Source: Plasmodiophora brassicae
Taxonomy: Eukaryota; Endomyxa; Phytomyxea; Plasmodiophorida; Plasmodiophoridae
NCBI GenBank assembly: GCA_039704465.1
Contig: JASFAU010000017.1
Coordinates: 186,001-250,000 of the forward strand
Direction: 5' to 3'
DNA length: 64,000 nt
Under the pieces are notes generated by a model. It was given only the letters and a program-made list of their open reading frames with translations. It was not told the DNA's origin and made no database searches. Positions 21,995-30,851 of this stretch are shown here, piece by piece. Within the stretch, counting starts at the first letter, position 1. Every line of letters starts with the position of its first letter. Position numbers and translations under genes: made by a program.

Positions 21995-23099
21995 TCATTC
22001 GTGGTTCGTGGTGGTGCTCTCGCCGTCCGGATGGTCTTGCTTGGCGCGTTTGGCCGCCCGACGATCTTCCCGGCCCTGTAGCTCCTTCTTCCTGTTGATC
22101 TCCTCGAAGACGTACGACGCGCAGGTGGCCTCTGACGCGCGCGCCGCCATCAGCTTGCTTGGCGTGTCGTGCACGCGCGCCTCCCGGTCTGGGCCGCTGA
22201 CCGATACCAGGTTGGTCGCGGTCCCGACCCAGAGGCGACCGCGCCCGTCGACGCCGACCGAGAAGGGCGGGCTGTCCAGCGCCACCTTCTCGCGTACGTC
22301 CATCGTCAGCGCATCCAGCACGTACACGACACTGCAGCCGGATGCAACGACAGCGACAGCGTTGCTCGATGGCCAGTAGGCGACATCGAGAACAACAGCA
22401 GCCGGCTCGTCATCATCGTCCCGTCTGATGTCGCAGCGGCCAATCTCGTCGCCCGTCACCAGGTCCCAGAGGCGGATGGTGCCATCGGTCCCACCGGAGA
22501 CGAGTCGCGATGAAGGCAGCGCACACATCGTCGTGATCGCCCTGCGACAGACGCGATCAGTAACGACCGAGCGTTGCACCCAGCGAGGACACGGGTTACT
22601 CTTTGTGGCCCAGGCAGAACGATTCGATGACGTGCGTGCTGGGGTATCGGCAGACGCGTATCTTGGTGTCGATGTCGCCGGTGATCAGGTACGTGTCGGT
22701 GACGGCCATGGCGCTGATGGTTTCGACATGGCCGGTGACCTCGACCGGATCCGCAAACCCATTCCCGGTTTCGACGCGGAACACACCGCCGAACCGATCC
22801 GCAACGAGGATGGTCGACCCGCAGAACGCGACGCACGTGATCTTCTTGTCGAAGCGGATGTCGTGAACGAACGCCCCGGTTCGGGAATCGGAAACGGCAA
22901 GCAGTTTGTCGTCACCGCCGCTGACCAGATATCGCGCGCACGGCGAGAAGCACATGGAGCGGATCTGCGAGGAATGCCGATCGGATGCCGCATCGACACA
23001 CGTGTCCTGTTCGTCCAGGTACAGGTAGATCTGCGATCCCTGGGCGATGGCAACGACAGGATCATTGGCCAGCACAGCGATCAGGCACGACTGCAGCAT
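21995..23099 (-). CDS. WDR4: tRNA m7G46 methyltransferase WD40 subunit (WDR4/TRM82)
   Basis: WD40 repeats with family-specific motifs: SMCFSPCARYLVSGGDDKLL, ILVADRFGGVFRVETG, TGDIDTKIRVCRYPSTHVIE then SFCLGHKE (TRM82 hallmark 'IESFCLGHKEFV'), and LVSGGTDGTIRLWDLVTG. An intron of 58 nt (about 22544-22601) joins GHKE to AITTM. The start is the Met of MLQSCLIAVLAND at 23099. The C-terminus is a basic helix (EEINRKKELQGREDRRAAKR). The protein is the non-catalytic scaffold for the TRM8/METTL1 methyltransferase. It ends 28 bp from IFT22. Confidence 0.87.
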
Positions 23100-23290
23100 G
23101 GCGGGCGGGCGGTGGATGCAGCTCCCCAGTGGCGAAAGTCCGTAGAGAGTCCGTGCACTCCGCAACGCACGTCATCGAATCGTTCTGTCTTAATTCGTGT
23201 CCTCGCCGGGGGCAACACTCGGTCGTTACTGACCGCGTCTGTCGCAGGGCGATCACGACGAGCGCGAAAGCGGCATCGAGTCGTGTCGAT
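22505..23290. repeat. Inverted duplicate of the WDR4 intron region
   Basis: Bases at about 23161-23265 (plus strand) repeat the WDR4 exon-intron-exon boundary of the minus strand at about 22515-22640: 'acgtcatcgaatcgttctg', then 'cggtcgttactga[t/c]cgcgtctgtcgcagggcgatcacgacga'. The arms differ at several positions and the copy has lost the donor context. Because the intron is included, the copy arose at DNA level. Confidence 0.8.
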
Positions 23291-23452
23291 GCCAGCTGAT
23301 TGTGCGGACGGCCGCTGGACCGCATTAGGGAAATCAGCGACCACTTGCGCGCTGATTTCCCTGATGCGGTCTAACCAGATCGTAGCCCGCTCTCGCGGCC
23401 GTCCGCACAACCAGCTGGCATCGGTACGACTCGATGCCGCTTTCGCGCTCCC
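23262..23452. repeat. Diverged fold-back palindrome
   Basis: 'gaaagcggcatcgagtcgt...gatgccagctg' near 23269 is mirrored by 'cagctggcatcggtacgactcgatgccgctttc' near 23420-23450, and 'accgcatTagggaaatcagcg' by 'cgctgatttccctgatgcggt'. One arm carries about 20 extra bases, so the arms are diverged rather than identical. Confidence 0.85.
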
Positions 23453-23764
23453 AGTAGACAAACCATACATGCAACGAGGCCGACAGAGCTGCGACCATCG
23501 ATGGATGGACGTAGCACTCGCTGGACGCGCACCACGAACTTCCGAAATCTCATGTGCCTGCCTGCGCCAGTCGTTTGCGGTCCACCTGTAATCAAAGACT
23601 GGCAAGGTCGGGTGGTGTCCACCTAACGACAGGTCCTGACACCCACGGACGGCACGGGCGCACCGGCCAAGTTCCCGCTGGTCGAAGCATTGGTGTTTGG
23701 CCGCGGCGCTTGTGGTCACTCCAACCGCCGTACATGGCCGCAGAGGCAGCCGACAACTGTGGAT

Positions 23765-24292
23765 GCCCCAAACCCTTGTTGAAGCCACAGTTCCGCAGGC
23801 TGTGGTTCGTCAGGCCTTGGGTGATGACAGATGTGCTTCAGCGCCCCTTTCTGGTCCAGGACCCGATACACCTCCTTGAAAATACCGCCGAAGAAGGTGG
23901 ACTCATTCCCAGCACGAACGGCGTCGGGGAAGAGAAATGGTTCATCTTGTTCCCCAACCGCAAGGGTCCCAATGATTACGCCGTTTATCCCACTATGATT
24001 TCGTCGTTTCAGATTGACAGTCGTTACCGCGCTCTAGGCGCCTAGATTGCGCCCACCGTCATGGCCGATCACGGCCTAACGGCGTAATCATTGGGACCCT
24101 TGCGGTTGGAGAACAAGATGAACCATTTCTGTTCCCTGACGCCGTTCGTGCTGGGAATGACCACCATCTTCGGCGGTATTTTCAAGGAGGTGTATCGGGT
24201 CCTGGACCAGAAGGGTGCGCTGAAGCACATCACCCAAGGCCTGACGAACCACAGCCTGCGGAACTGTGGCTTCAACAAGGGCTTGTCGTCTC
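23765..24292. repeat. Inverted repeat with ~210-base arms carrying a recombinase-like sequence
   Basis: The left arm (about 23765-23988) is the reverse complement of the right arm (about 24078-24292), with scattered substitutions and a 6-base indel, separated by about 90 bases. Both arms contain the coding-like segment described in the next entry. Confidence 0.9.
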
Positions 24293-24310
24293 CTCCCACG
24301 AAACCAGAAG
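24091..24310 (+). mobile_element. Fragment resembling a tyrosine recombinase (Crypton-like)
   Basis: The plus frame reads FKEVYRVLDQKGALKHITQG then LTNHSLRNCGFNKG. H-S-L-R after a short helix is the HxxR box of tyrosine recombinases, and 'LTSHSLRR'-type motifs are common in eukaryotic Crypton-like elements. No catalytic Arg I or Tyr is visible nearby, so it is a fragment at best. Its inverted twin lies at 23765-23988. Confidence 0.4.
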
Positions 24311-24683
24311 TGGCGCGTCCGGATAGCAGCGTTGTCGTCGACTCGCCTCGTCGTCCCCCCCGTTCAACCTGAGGAGCCCTCGGGAAACCAGGTTGCGTGG
24401 AATCGAGATTTCAAAACAGGGTCTGGAGTTTCGGCACGCTGTTGATGAGGGGCGGCGCGGCCTCGTCGAGCCGCGGATTTTCGACACCGGTCACCCCCAG
24501 GTGCCATGGGATGACAGGAATAGCACAATCGGGACTGGCGCGCGCCGCAGTTTCCTCGCTCGGCTGGAATGTCCTGCGGACCAGTCTGATACCTATGTAG
24601 GTGCCGCTGCGATTTCCATTTCGATATCAAGCGTCGTGCGATCACTTCCGACGCCCGCCATCTGCAAGCTCCCGTTCATTGCC

Positions 24684-26251
24684 ATGTCCGCGGGCACGTC
24701 GACGCGCAGCAGCGCCGTTTCTCCGATCATGTTCCTGGTCGCGGTCCTCTGTACTGGCGTCACGGATGCTGTGCTGCAGGACATCCCATGCGATGGCGTT
24801 TCCGTCGTTACTGACGAAACGGCGTCTGCGGTAGCCGATTCAGAGGTGGGCACACTGTACCAGTATGGCGAGAATGCAAGCGAAATATCTTCGGAAGACG
24901 CGTTTGAGGATGTCCCCTACCATGGTGCACCCTGGGGTACGCGTTGTCTACATGAGCGATGGGTGTCCACTGACGAGTAGTGTTCAACAGCTGGACGCCA
25001 TCGACGTCTGGGTCGGACGAACGCTCAGAGCAACGGAGCCCGGAGCAAGGTCCCGCCTTTTGATAAAGGCCAACCTCTTCGGCATGCAACTCATGATCGC
25101 GATCGGATCCACGGTACGGACCCGGGATCATTTTGAAGCCCATGCGGGAGATGTTGACACATGTGTATTTTCAAGGGTTCCTCAGCGAGAACGCTCCTTC
25201 CTTCGACCGCTTTCTGGCCTCCCTCAATGCAGAACCCTGTGACAACCGCCGAAAGAAGAAGATCGTAAAGCGTGTGCGCGACATTGTTAATGGCCGGGGC
25301 GGTGACGTCGTCCTTGTCAACGACGTGTCGTATGACCGCTGGACACTTGAGGGGAGGCCTTCGGCGGCTGTCAATTTCCTTCAGTACGCGATTTTGTCGG
25401 GAAAGGCCGCGATTGTCGAGTTGCTGGCGAATGTGCCCGGAATCGCTATCAATGTGCTCCATTATGAATGGCGTGTAACGCCACTAATCATGGCCATCCA
25501 GAAGAAATCTGTCGACTTGGTCAAGGTCCTGCTCGACGTGCCCGAAATCGACGTGAACGTTCGAGCCGGTCATTTTAAGCGGACAGCACTGCACTTCGCC
25601 GTTGAGTACCGTTGTGTTCCCATTGCCGCGTTGCTGGTGCAGGCCCCCGGGGTCGATGTGAACGCACGAGATGTAGAAGACCAGACGCCATTGGACCTCG
25701 CAGTGGTGAGGAACACGACTGACATGGTCGCTTTTCTTATGAAGGTGACCGCGTTGAACGCCAACTGTGATGTCGGATGGGCGTCGCTCTTGCATTTAGC
25801 TTCGCGTCTGGGCTATCACGGCATTGTTGAAATGCTGTTGAAAGTGCCGGGGATTAATGTCAACGCGCCTGACTGTATTCAGCAGACGCCGTTGCACAAT
25901 GCCGTCGTGAAAGGCCACCGAAGCGTCATCGAACTGCTACTGAATGCTCCGGGGGTTGATGTTAACGCGCGTGACAAACATGGGGACACGCCGTTGCACG
26001 ATGCCGTCCGGGGAAGGCACCCAAGCGTCATCGAGCTGCTACTGAATGCTCCTGGTATCAAGATCTGTGCTCAGAACCGTTGTAAAAAGACGGCCCGTCA
26101 GATGGCATCTAAGCGCGGTAGCTCGGCCATCGTCAAAGCGTTGGACGACGCGCGCCAGGCCCGGCGCGGGCGGAGATTTCGCTCCTTTGTCAGGCGGGTG
26201 CAGGGCGTCTTGTCTTGCTCTGCCATGGCCGACGCCAGTAACGGCCACTAA
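24684..26251 (+). pseudogene. Frameshifted secreted SKP1-like + ankyrin paralogue (ANK-2)
   Basis: The ATG at 24684 begins a signal peptide (hydrophobic core VSPIMFLVAVLCTGVTDAVL) homologous to ANK-1. The SKP1/POZ-like region then runs through three frames: to a stop at 24980, a second frame from about 24920 (ARSRLLIKANLFGMQLMIAI matches ANK-1's LLIAADHLCMQELKVAI), and a third from 25133 that stays open to 26251 and holds eight or so ankyrin repeats (e.g. LLLNAPGVDVNARDKHGDTP). Neither shift is flanked by convincing splice sites, so I call it broken. Base errors in the assembly are the alternative. The repeat half is perfectly open. Confidence 0.7.
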
Positions 26252-27055
26252 ATCTCTTCTGCCGAGAATGCCAGTACGGCGCGCAGCACACCAAGACCGC
26301 ATCGCGGGATCATAACGTTCGTATAAACCTACGATGGCATGCATATACAGAGACAGACTTTCCAGAGACGTGAGCTGGCCGGACTAAGCAGGAAGCCACA
26401 CTGCAGCTGGCTTGGCGCGGGCGCCGCGGCGCGATTCGCTCCGGCGGCGACCACAATTAGACCGTTATCCATCAGGACCCAGCCGGACATTAGTACTACC
26501 TCCGATCATGGCCCAGAGGCCATTGTCTGGACCGGCCACGATCGCCACCAAGCTCGCCACATGATGAAATTCTACAGGCACTGCTGGAACACCAAGATGA
26601 AGTCCAAGACCGGCGACGTCGTTACGGCGACGAAATTCTACAGGCCTTGCTGGAACATGGTGATCAGTGAGCCCAGAACAGAGGTCGTTGATTTTAGACC
26701 GACTAATTCCAGCAGGGCGCGCTGTGGTCGTCGTGGTTCCCTTGGGCCGTGCCGCTGGTCAGCGGCGACGTCGCGGCAGGTGCAGGCATGGTAGGCTGGC
26801 GCGTCAGGGCGTCAACGACCCGCGACGTGCGATGCCGAATACAACGGCATGTTGGGGGGCCGTGTACCACAGGCCACTGAATTCGGATTCACTGTGCTGA
26901 CAGCAGGCCACTGAATGCGGATTCACTGTGCTGACAGCAGGCCACTGTTACTGTCACGAGTCACGACACGGCATGCAGACGTATCATGGGCCCAGGTGCC
27001 AATTCGGGGACCGACGACGCCGAGTCGCGGCTTTGAAGTTCATAGGTCATAATTA
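26252..27055. other. Intergenic stretch with short repeats
   Basis: The frame at 26339-26794 is not convincingly coding, although 'gaaattctacaggc.ctgctggaaca' occurs twice 66 bases apart (about 26567 and 26633). No gene is supported. Confidence 0.4.
26870..26947. repeat. 34-base tandem repeat, about 2.3 units
   Basis: 'aggccactgaattcggattcactgtgctgacagc' is followed by the same unit with one change (aatgcgg) and a third partial unit 'aggccactg'. Confidence 0.9.
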
Positions 27056-27490
27056 TTAAGAGTATGGCGCCGGGGGGTCGTCGTGAGGGAATGCCGCCCA
27101 CTTGATCTTAGGGGCGCTCGCCCCGCCTCGTACGGGGTCGATCCTGTCGACATCGATTCGGACAGTACGTGATTTCAATTTTAGATATCGCTCTATCGGT
27201 TCTGCAATACACCATGGTTCAGCTGCATGCGTGCTCGGCATGCTGCGTATCCCCTTGCGGATGTGCCCCACTGAAAGCAGAACTGACGTCCGCATCACGT
27301 TGTACAGGTTTACGTCGCGAGAATGAGGCCGCATCGTTAATGAACTTCGGCAAACGGTACAAGAACTTCTCGCAATTACCTCAGCGAGAAGTTCTTGTAC
27401 CGTTTGCCGAAGTTCATTAACGATGCGGCGTAAATCCTCGTTCTCGCCTTCGAGAGGAGAACGCGCGCAAGCCTGCGACGCTCCCTGCAT
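27056..27490 (-). CDS. Possible short coiled-coil protein, overlaps a palindrome
   Basis: The minus frame has GENEDLRRIVNELRQTVQEL, a plausible coiled coil, but much of it coincides with one arm of the 27308-27450 palindrome. The rest is unlike any family. Low support. Confidence 0.25.
   Translation of the reverse strand: MQGASQACARSPLEGENEDLRRIVNELRQTVQELLAEVIARSSCTVCRSSLTMRPHSRDVNLYNVMRTSVLLSVGHIRKGIRSMPSTHAAEPWCIAEPIERYLKLKSRTVRIDVDRIDPVRGGASAPKIKWAAFPHDDPPAPYS
27308..27450. repeat. Near-perfect palindrome, ~60-base arms and 10-base loop
   Basis: 'gcatcgttaatgaacttcgg...gaacttctcgc' is followed after 'aattacctca' by its exact reverse complement for 43 bases. Outward the arms continue as gagaatgag/ctcgttctc with small indels. 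The transcript or single strand could form a long hairpin. Confidence 0.95.
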
Positions 27491-27693
27491 GACCGGCGCT
27501 AATCGTCTTCGTCGCCGCCGCCGCCGCCTACAGTCTTTCTCCGTCTGACCCTTCCGTTCCCCAAAGTAATTAAACCTTGAATTCTTGTGTCCAAACTAGC
27601 TGGATCACAGGCCATACGTATGGCCTGGATGGTATCACCCCATTAGCCATGTCGAGATGCAAGGCGTAGAGAACGTGCCTTGTAACGTACAGC

Positions 27694-28523
27694 ATGCACC
27701 TGAAGGAGTGGCTGCACGTGCATTACTGGCAGTCTGTTGGGTTCCAGTCCAGATCCCCAGCGGGTGACCGGTCGCCGACCAATTCTTTGTCGTCGACATC
27801 GGCCGCCTCGCCCGCCCGCGGACGCCGTGACGGACGCGGCGGCGCAGCGCGTAAGTTGTCCCCGGCTGACGAGCTGGCTTGCGCCCACGCCCTCCGGAAA
27901 TGGGCGTTTAGCCTGGGCCACAAGGTCACCTGTCCGCACTGCAGACAGGCTGGCCTTGTGCGCTTCGCCCACTTCTCCGGCAAGTTTGTATGCTCGAAAC
28001 CTGGAGCCGGGGCCCGGCCATGCCATGGCATGGTGCCGGTGACATGGTGTGAGGGCGGCGCCCCGCTCCGGCCGCCTGCACAGCCGCTGTTTGCGGCCGC
28101 GCCGTCGTCTACTGCCGCGTTATCGGCCGACACTGCTGCGCCAGCGAACCGCCGCCGCCGGTCCTGCCCGACCGCCAACATGCGCTTTCCGCCAAGGTCG
28201 CACATGCATGTGTTCAGGGCGGCCGAGGACGCAGGCCTGCAGGTACCGTGCGAACGGTGCAAACGGGTCGGCACTCGCCGACCAACCTGGAGGCGATCGT
28301 CGACAAGGCCATCGAGCAGGCCATCGCAAAGCTGGTCGCATCGCTGATCGAAGCGGTTGGCCAGAACGTGCGGTCGATCGCCGAGCTGCGAACGGACCTC
28401 GCGGATGTCACGAAGGCGATCGCGGCGCAGGCCGCGGCGACCGCCACCGTGGTGGATCCAATGGGTCACCGATGGGCTTTTCCAGTAACCAATGCTCCCA
28501 TTGATCCCGGATTCGTGACTTAA
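27694..28523 (+). CDS. Zinc-ribbon-like protein with coiled-coil tail, possibly truncated by a transposon
   Basis: The first frame (27694-28347) contains a zinc-ribbon-like set, VTCPHCRQAGLVRFAHFSGK then FVCSKPG...C, and a second Cys pair in VPCERCKRVG. Around 28260 the coding quality moves to another frame that gives a long helix (NLEAIVDKAIEQAIAKLVAS; LRTDLADVTKAIAAQAAATA), suggesting a short intron or frameshift. The second frame runs into the pogo-like inverted repeat at 28455, so the end may be lost. Function unknown. Confidence 0.4.
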
Positions 28524-28810
28524 ATGATCGGTTGATACCCACGTCGATCGGCCGAACGAGTGCGGTGCAATGGCTGGGAACGTACTCCACCTGGACGCCA
28601 ATACTGTTGATGCTCAACAGCACTGGTGCCATAACGTGGCATCGGAAAGAATCCAGAAGCAATACAGGACTTTGAGCCTCAAGAGGCACATTCGCAATGT
28701 ACGGTTGTAGACACTGTTAAACTCTGTTAGTTCAATGATCGTGCCATACTGAAGGCGATACCTTCTTAACCCATTGTTGCATAGTAGCGCCATCCATCCA
28801 AGCGTGCGGC
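28444..28810 (-). mobile_element. pogo/Tigger-like DDE transposase remnant
   Basis: The minus strand shows WMDGATMQQWVKKV, then (after a frame break) PVLLLDSFRCHV, where the Asp is the second acidic residue of the pogo-family DDE domain, and VEYVPSHCTALVRPIDVGIN ('P-x-x-T-x-x-x-Q/R-P-x-D' typical of pogo/Jerky). In-frame stops and a truncated N-terminus show it is dead. Confidence 0.75.
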
Positions 28811-28952
28811 AGTACGTTCCCAGCCATTGCACCGCACTCGTTCAGCCGATCGACGTGGGTATCAACCGATCATTTAAGTCACGAATCCGGGATCAATGGG
28901 AGCATTGGTTACTGGAAAAGCCCATCGGTGACCCGTTGGATCCACCAACACG
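28455..28952. repeat. Inverted duplication of the transposase C-terminus
   Basis: About 28455-28600 and 28808-28952 are reverse complements with only about two substitutions across ~145 bases. The right arm, on plus, re-encodes YVPSHCTALVQPIDVGINRS and continues to about 29150 with transposase-like sequence (LQELSPVIFRILQVP) that the left arm lacks. Confidence 0.9.
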
Positions 28953-29214
28953 TCCTCAAGTGGCATCGTGGATACTCCGATCGTTGCAAGAGCTATCGCC
29001 TGTGATTTTCCGTATTTTACAAGTACCGAATAAACAAATAGATGGCGTTACAGCAGTATACAACGTGCCATGCCGCCATGGCGATGCGACCGCCGACGGT
29101 CGTACACATTGTCAGAGCGAGAGTACAATTCGACAACTCTTGCAAGTCGATCGGTTGTCGAATCGGTTGGCTCTCGCAATGTAATGACGGGGCAGGAATC
29201 CCACCAAACATTGA

Positions 29215-30250
29215 TCAGTACCGTTCCTCACACGATAAATGGCAATTGCCGTCTCGGTGTTGCCCGCATCTGGGGATATCATTGTCGTTAAATCGTCGAC
29301 GAATTAGGGATGACATACCATTAATGATTTGAACAATGCGCAACCGGACAATGCTGTCTGGTTCCAGGACAGACCCGCACAAGGTGTGCTCTTGACAGCA
29401 GCGTCCACGGTTGCCGATCTCGATCCTTACAATCTCAACATGGACGGACGACATCGCCGGTCTGCTGTCGGATCGGGACCATGCTGTGGTTGCGACCTTG
29501 ACAATTCGGGCCTGAAATGGTGTCGAGCTGACTGGCCCTCGGAGTCGGTGGTCGCAAAAAAGTTCGAAGCCTTTTTTGGACAAGGGGGGCACAGGATGCG
29601 CTAGGCACAGCGCATCGAAGTTTACGGTAGTGGAAGAGCAGCTACTCTCGTGGCCAAGTTGGGCGGTCCGGTCTACAAGACATCTCACCGGGTGAGCGGT
29701 CCGGTCTACATGTTGAAGGCGGAGGTTTTCGGTAAACTAGATTCAACATTTGCTTTTATGATGCCATCTAGTTTGTAGTCACTGTTGCAGTGCTAGGGGA
29801 AGGGGACAACCACCTTACCCCCCTACTGTGCCTGTTGCCGTACGGCGGTCGCTCTGAGGTGGATTCTTCTGCACACACAGGGCTGGATGAATCTGCTCGT
29901 ATTGATGTTCCGAGTTTGGGTTTCGCACAGGAATGTGCCAGTCAATACCCTAACTGTCCCAACCTCTATAAGTCAGCGCGCGTCCTCGTGGCTCGATTCT
30001 GAACGGATTTCACCAACGCACCAATATAACCACATCTATGTGATGCTGTTTACTATGATTGTATGCTATAGGATCGTGCACGACGCCGAGTGACAGCAGC
30101 GGGCAGCGGCGTCAGGAGCCGCTGCCTGGGAGTCGTGGACGCCATAGTGGCAGTTCTCAACATGGTGGACGGTCTCCAGGTATTTCCCAGCCGAATCCGC
30201 AAACCGTACACTGTAGAGAATGCGTTCAACAAGAGCGCGGAGATTGCGGC
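29215..30250. other. No supported gene
   Basis: The frames are short or compositionally unconvincing. The only pattern I see is 'gcggtccggtctaca' twice (about 29664 and 29696). Confidence 0.4.
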
Positions 30251-30262
30251 GTCTACCATGGC

Positions 30263-30652
30263 TCACTTCTTCGCGGATCCCTTCCTTGCCGGTTCAGAAG
30301 GGATCGTGGCTATCCTCCCATCGTCGCGTGCGTCGCCAGCCTGCTTGACCGACTGGAACGCATCGAGAGCCGTATCTGAAAGAGAGCTCTTTCTGGCGCT
30401 GGACCTCCTGGAGCTCCACGACGGCACACCGGGCGGCGTCCCACCATCGGAGCTGTCGTCCTGTGGTGCGACCTGGCTCTTCTTCGTCCTCGGCGGCCTC
30501 TTCGACGACTGCTTCTTGGACCGCTTCTTGCTCTCCGTCGTCGACTTGCCGCCGCTGTCGTCCGTCGACGACGCCGACGACGTCGCCGGCCTCATCTGCG
30601 GCTTCCGACCCGGGACCGTCTCCGGCGGCGGTGCCGGGTTTGAATCCGACAT
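30263..30652 (-). CDS. Possible Lys/Ser-rich disordered protein
   Basis: A 129-aa minus frame rich in Lys, Ser and Pro (KSTTESKKRSKKQSSKRPPR). The antisense frame (30090-30686, plus) is longer and hydrophobic, as the complement of Lys/Ser codons tends to be, so I prefer the minus reading. It is upstream of, and divergent from, PRP16. Confidence 0.3.
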   Translation of the reverse strand: MSDSNPAPPPETVPGRKPQMRPATSSASSTDDSGGKSTTESKKRSKKQSSKRPPRTKKSQVAPQDDSSDGGTPPGVPSWSSRRSSARKSSLSDTALDAFQSVKQAGDARDDGRIATIPSEPARKGSAKK

Positions 30653-30851
30653 CTATTATATCGACGACGTCGGCCCCTGTACCTGACGATCTGCCCATCG
30701 ACCCATATGGGGAACGAGCTCAGAGCCCCGCCCGAATGGCCCATGGGCGCACGTGCGCCGACAGCGCAGCTGCATTGGTTTCTCCGTGGGCGTCACGATG
30801 CGGAGTCAGTCTGGTTTTTGGTCTGCCACGACGACGACGACGTCGCAGCCG

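Noticed and set aside
22428..23591. 387-codon plus frame opposite WDR4
   Set aside because: It is antisense to WD40 coding sequence and crosses the inverted duplication; no recognisable motifs.
26870..26947. CRISPR-like array
   Set aside because: The 34-base units are direct tandem repeats without spacers, only about 2.3 copies, in a eukaryotic context.
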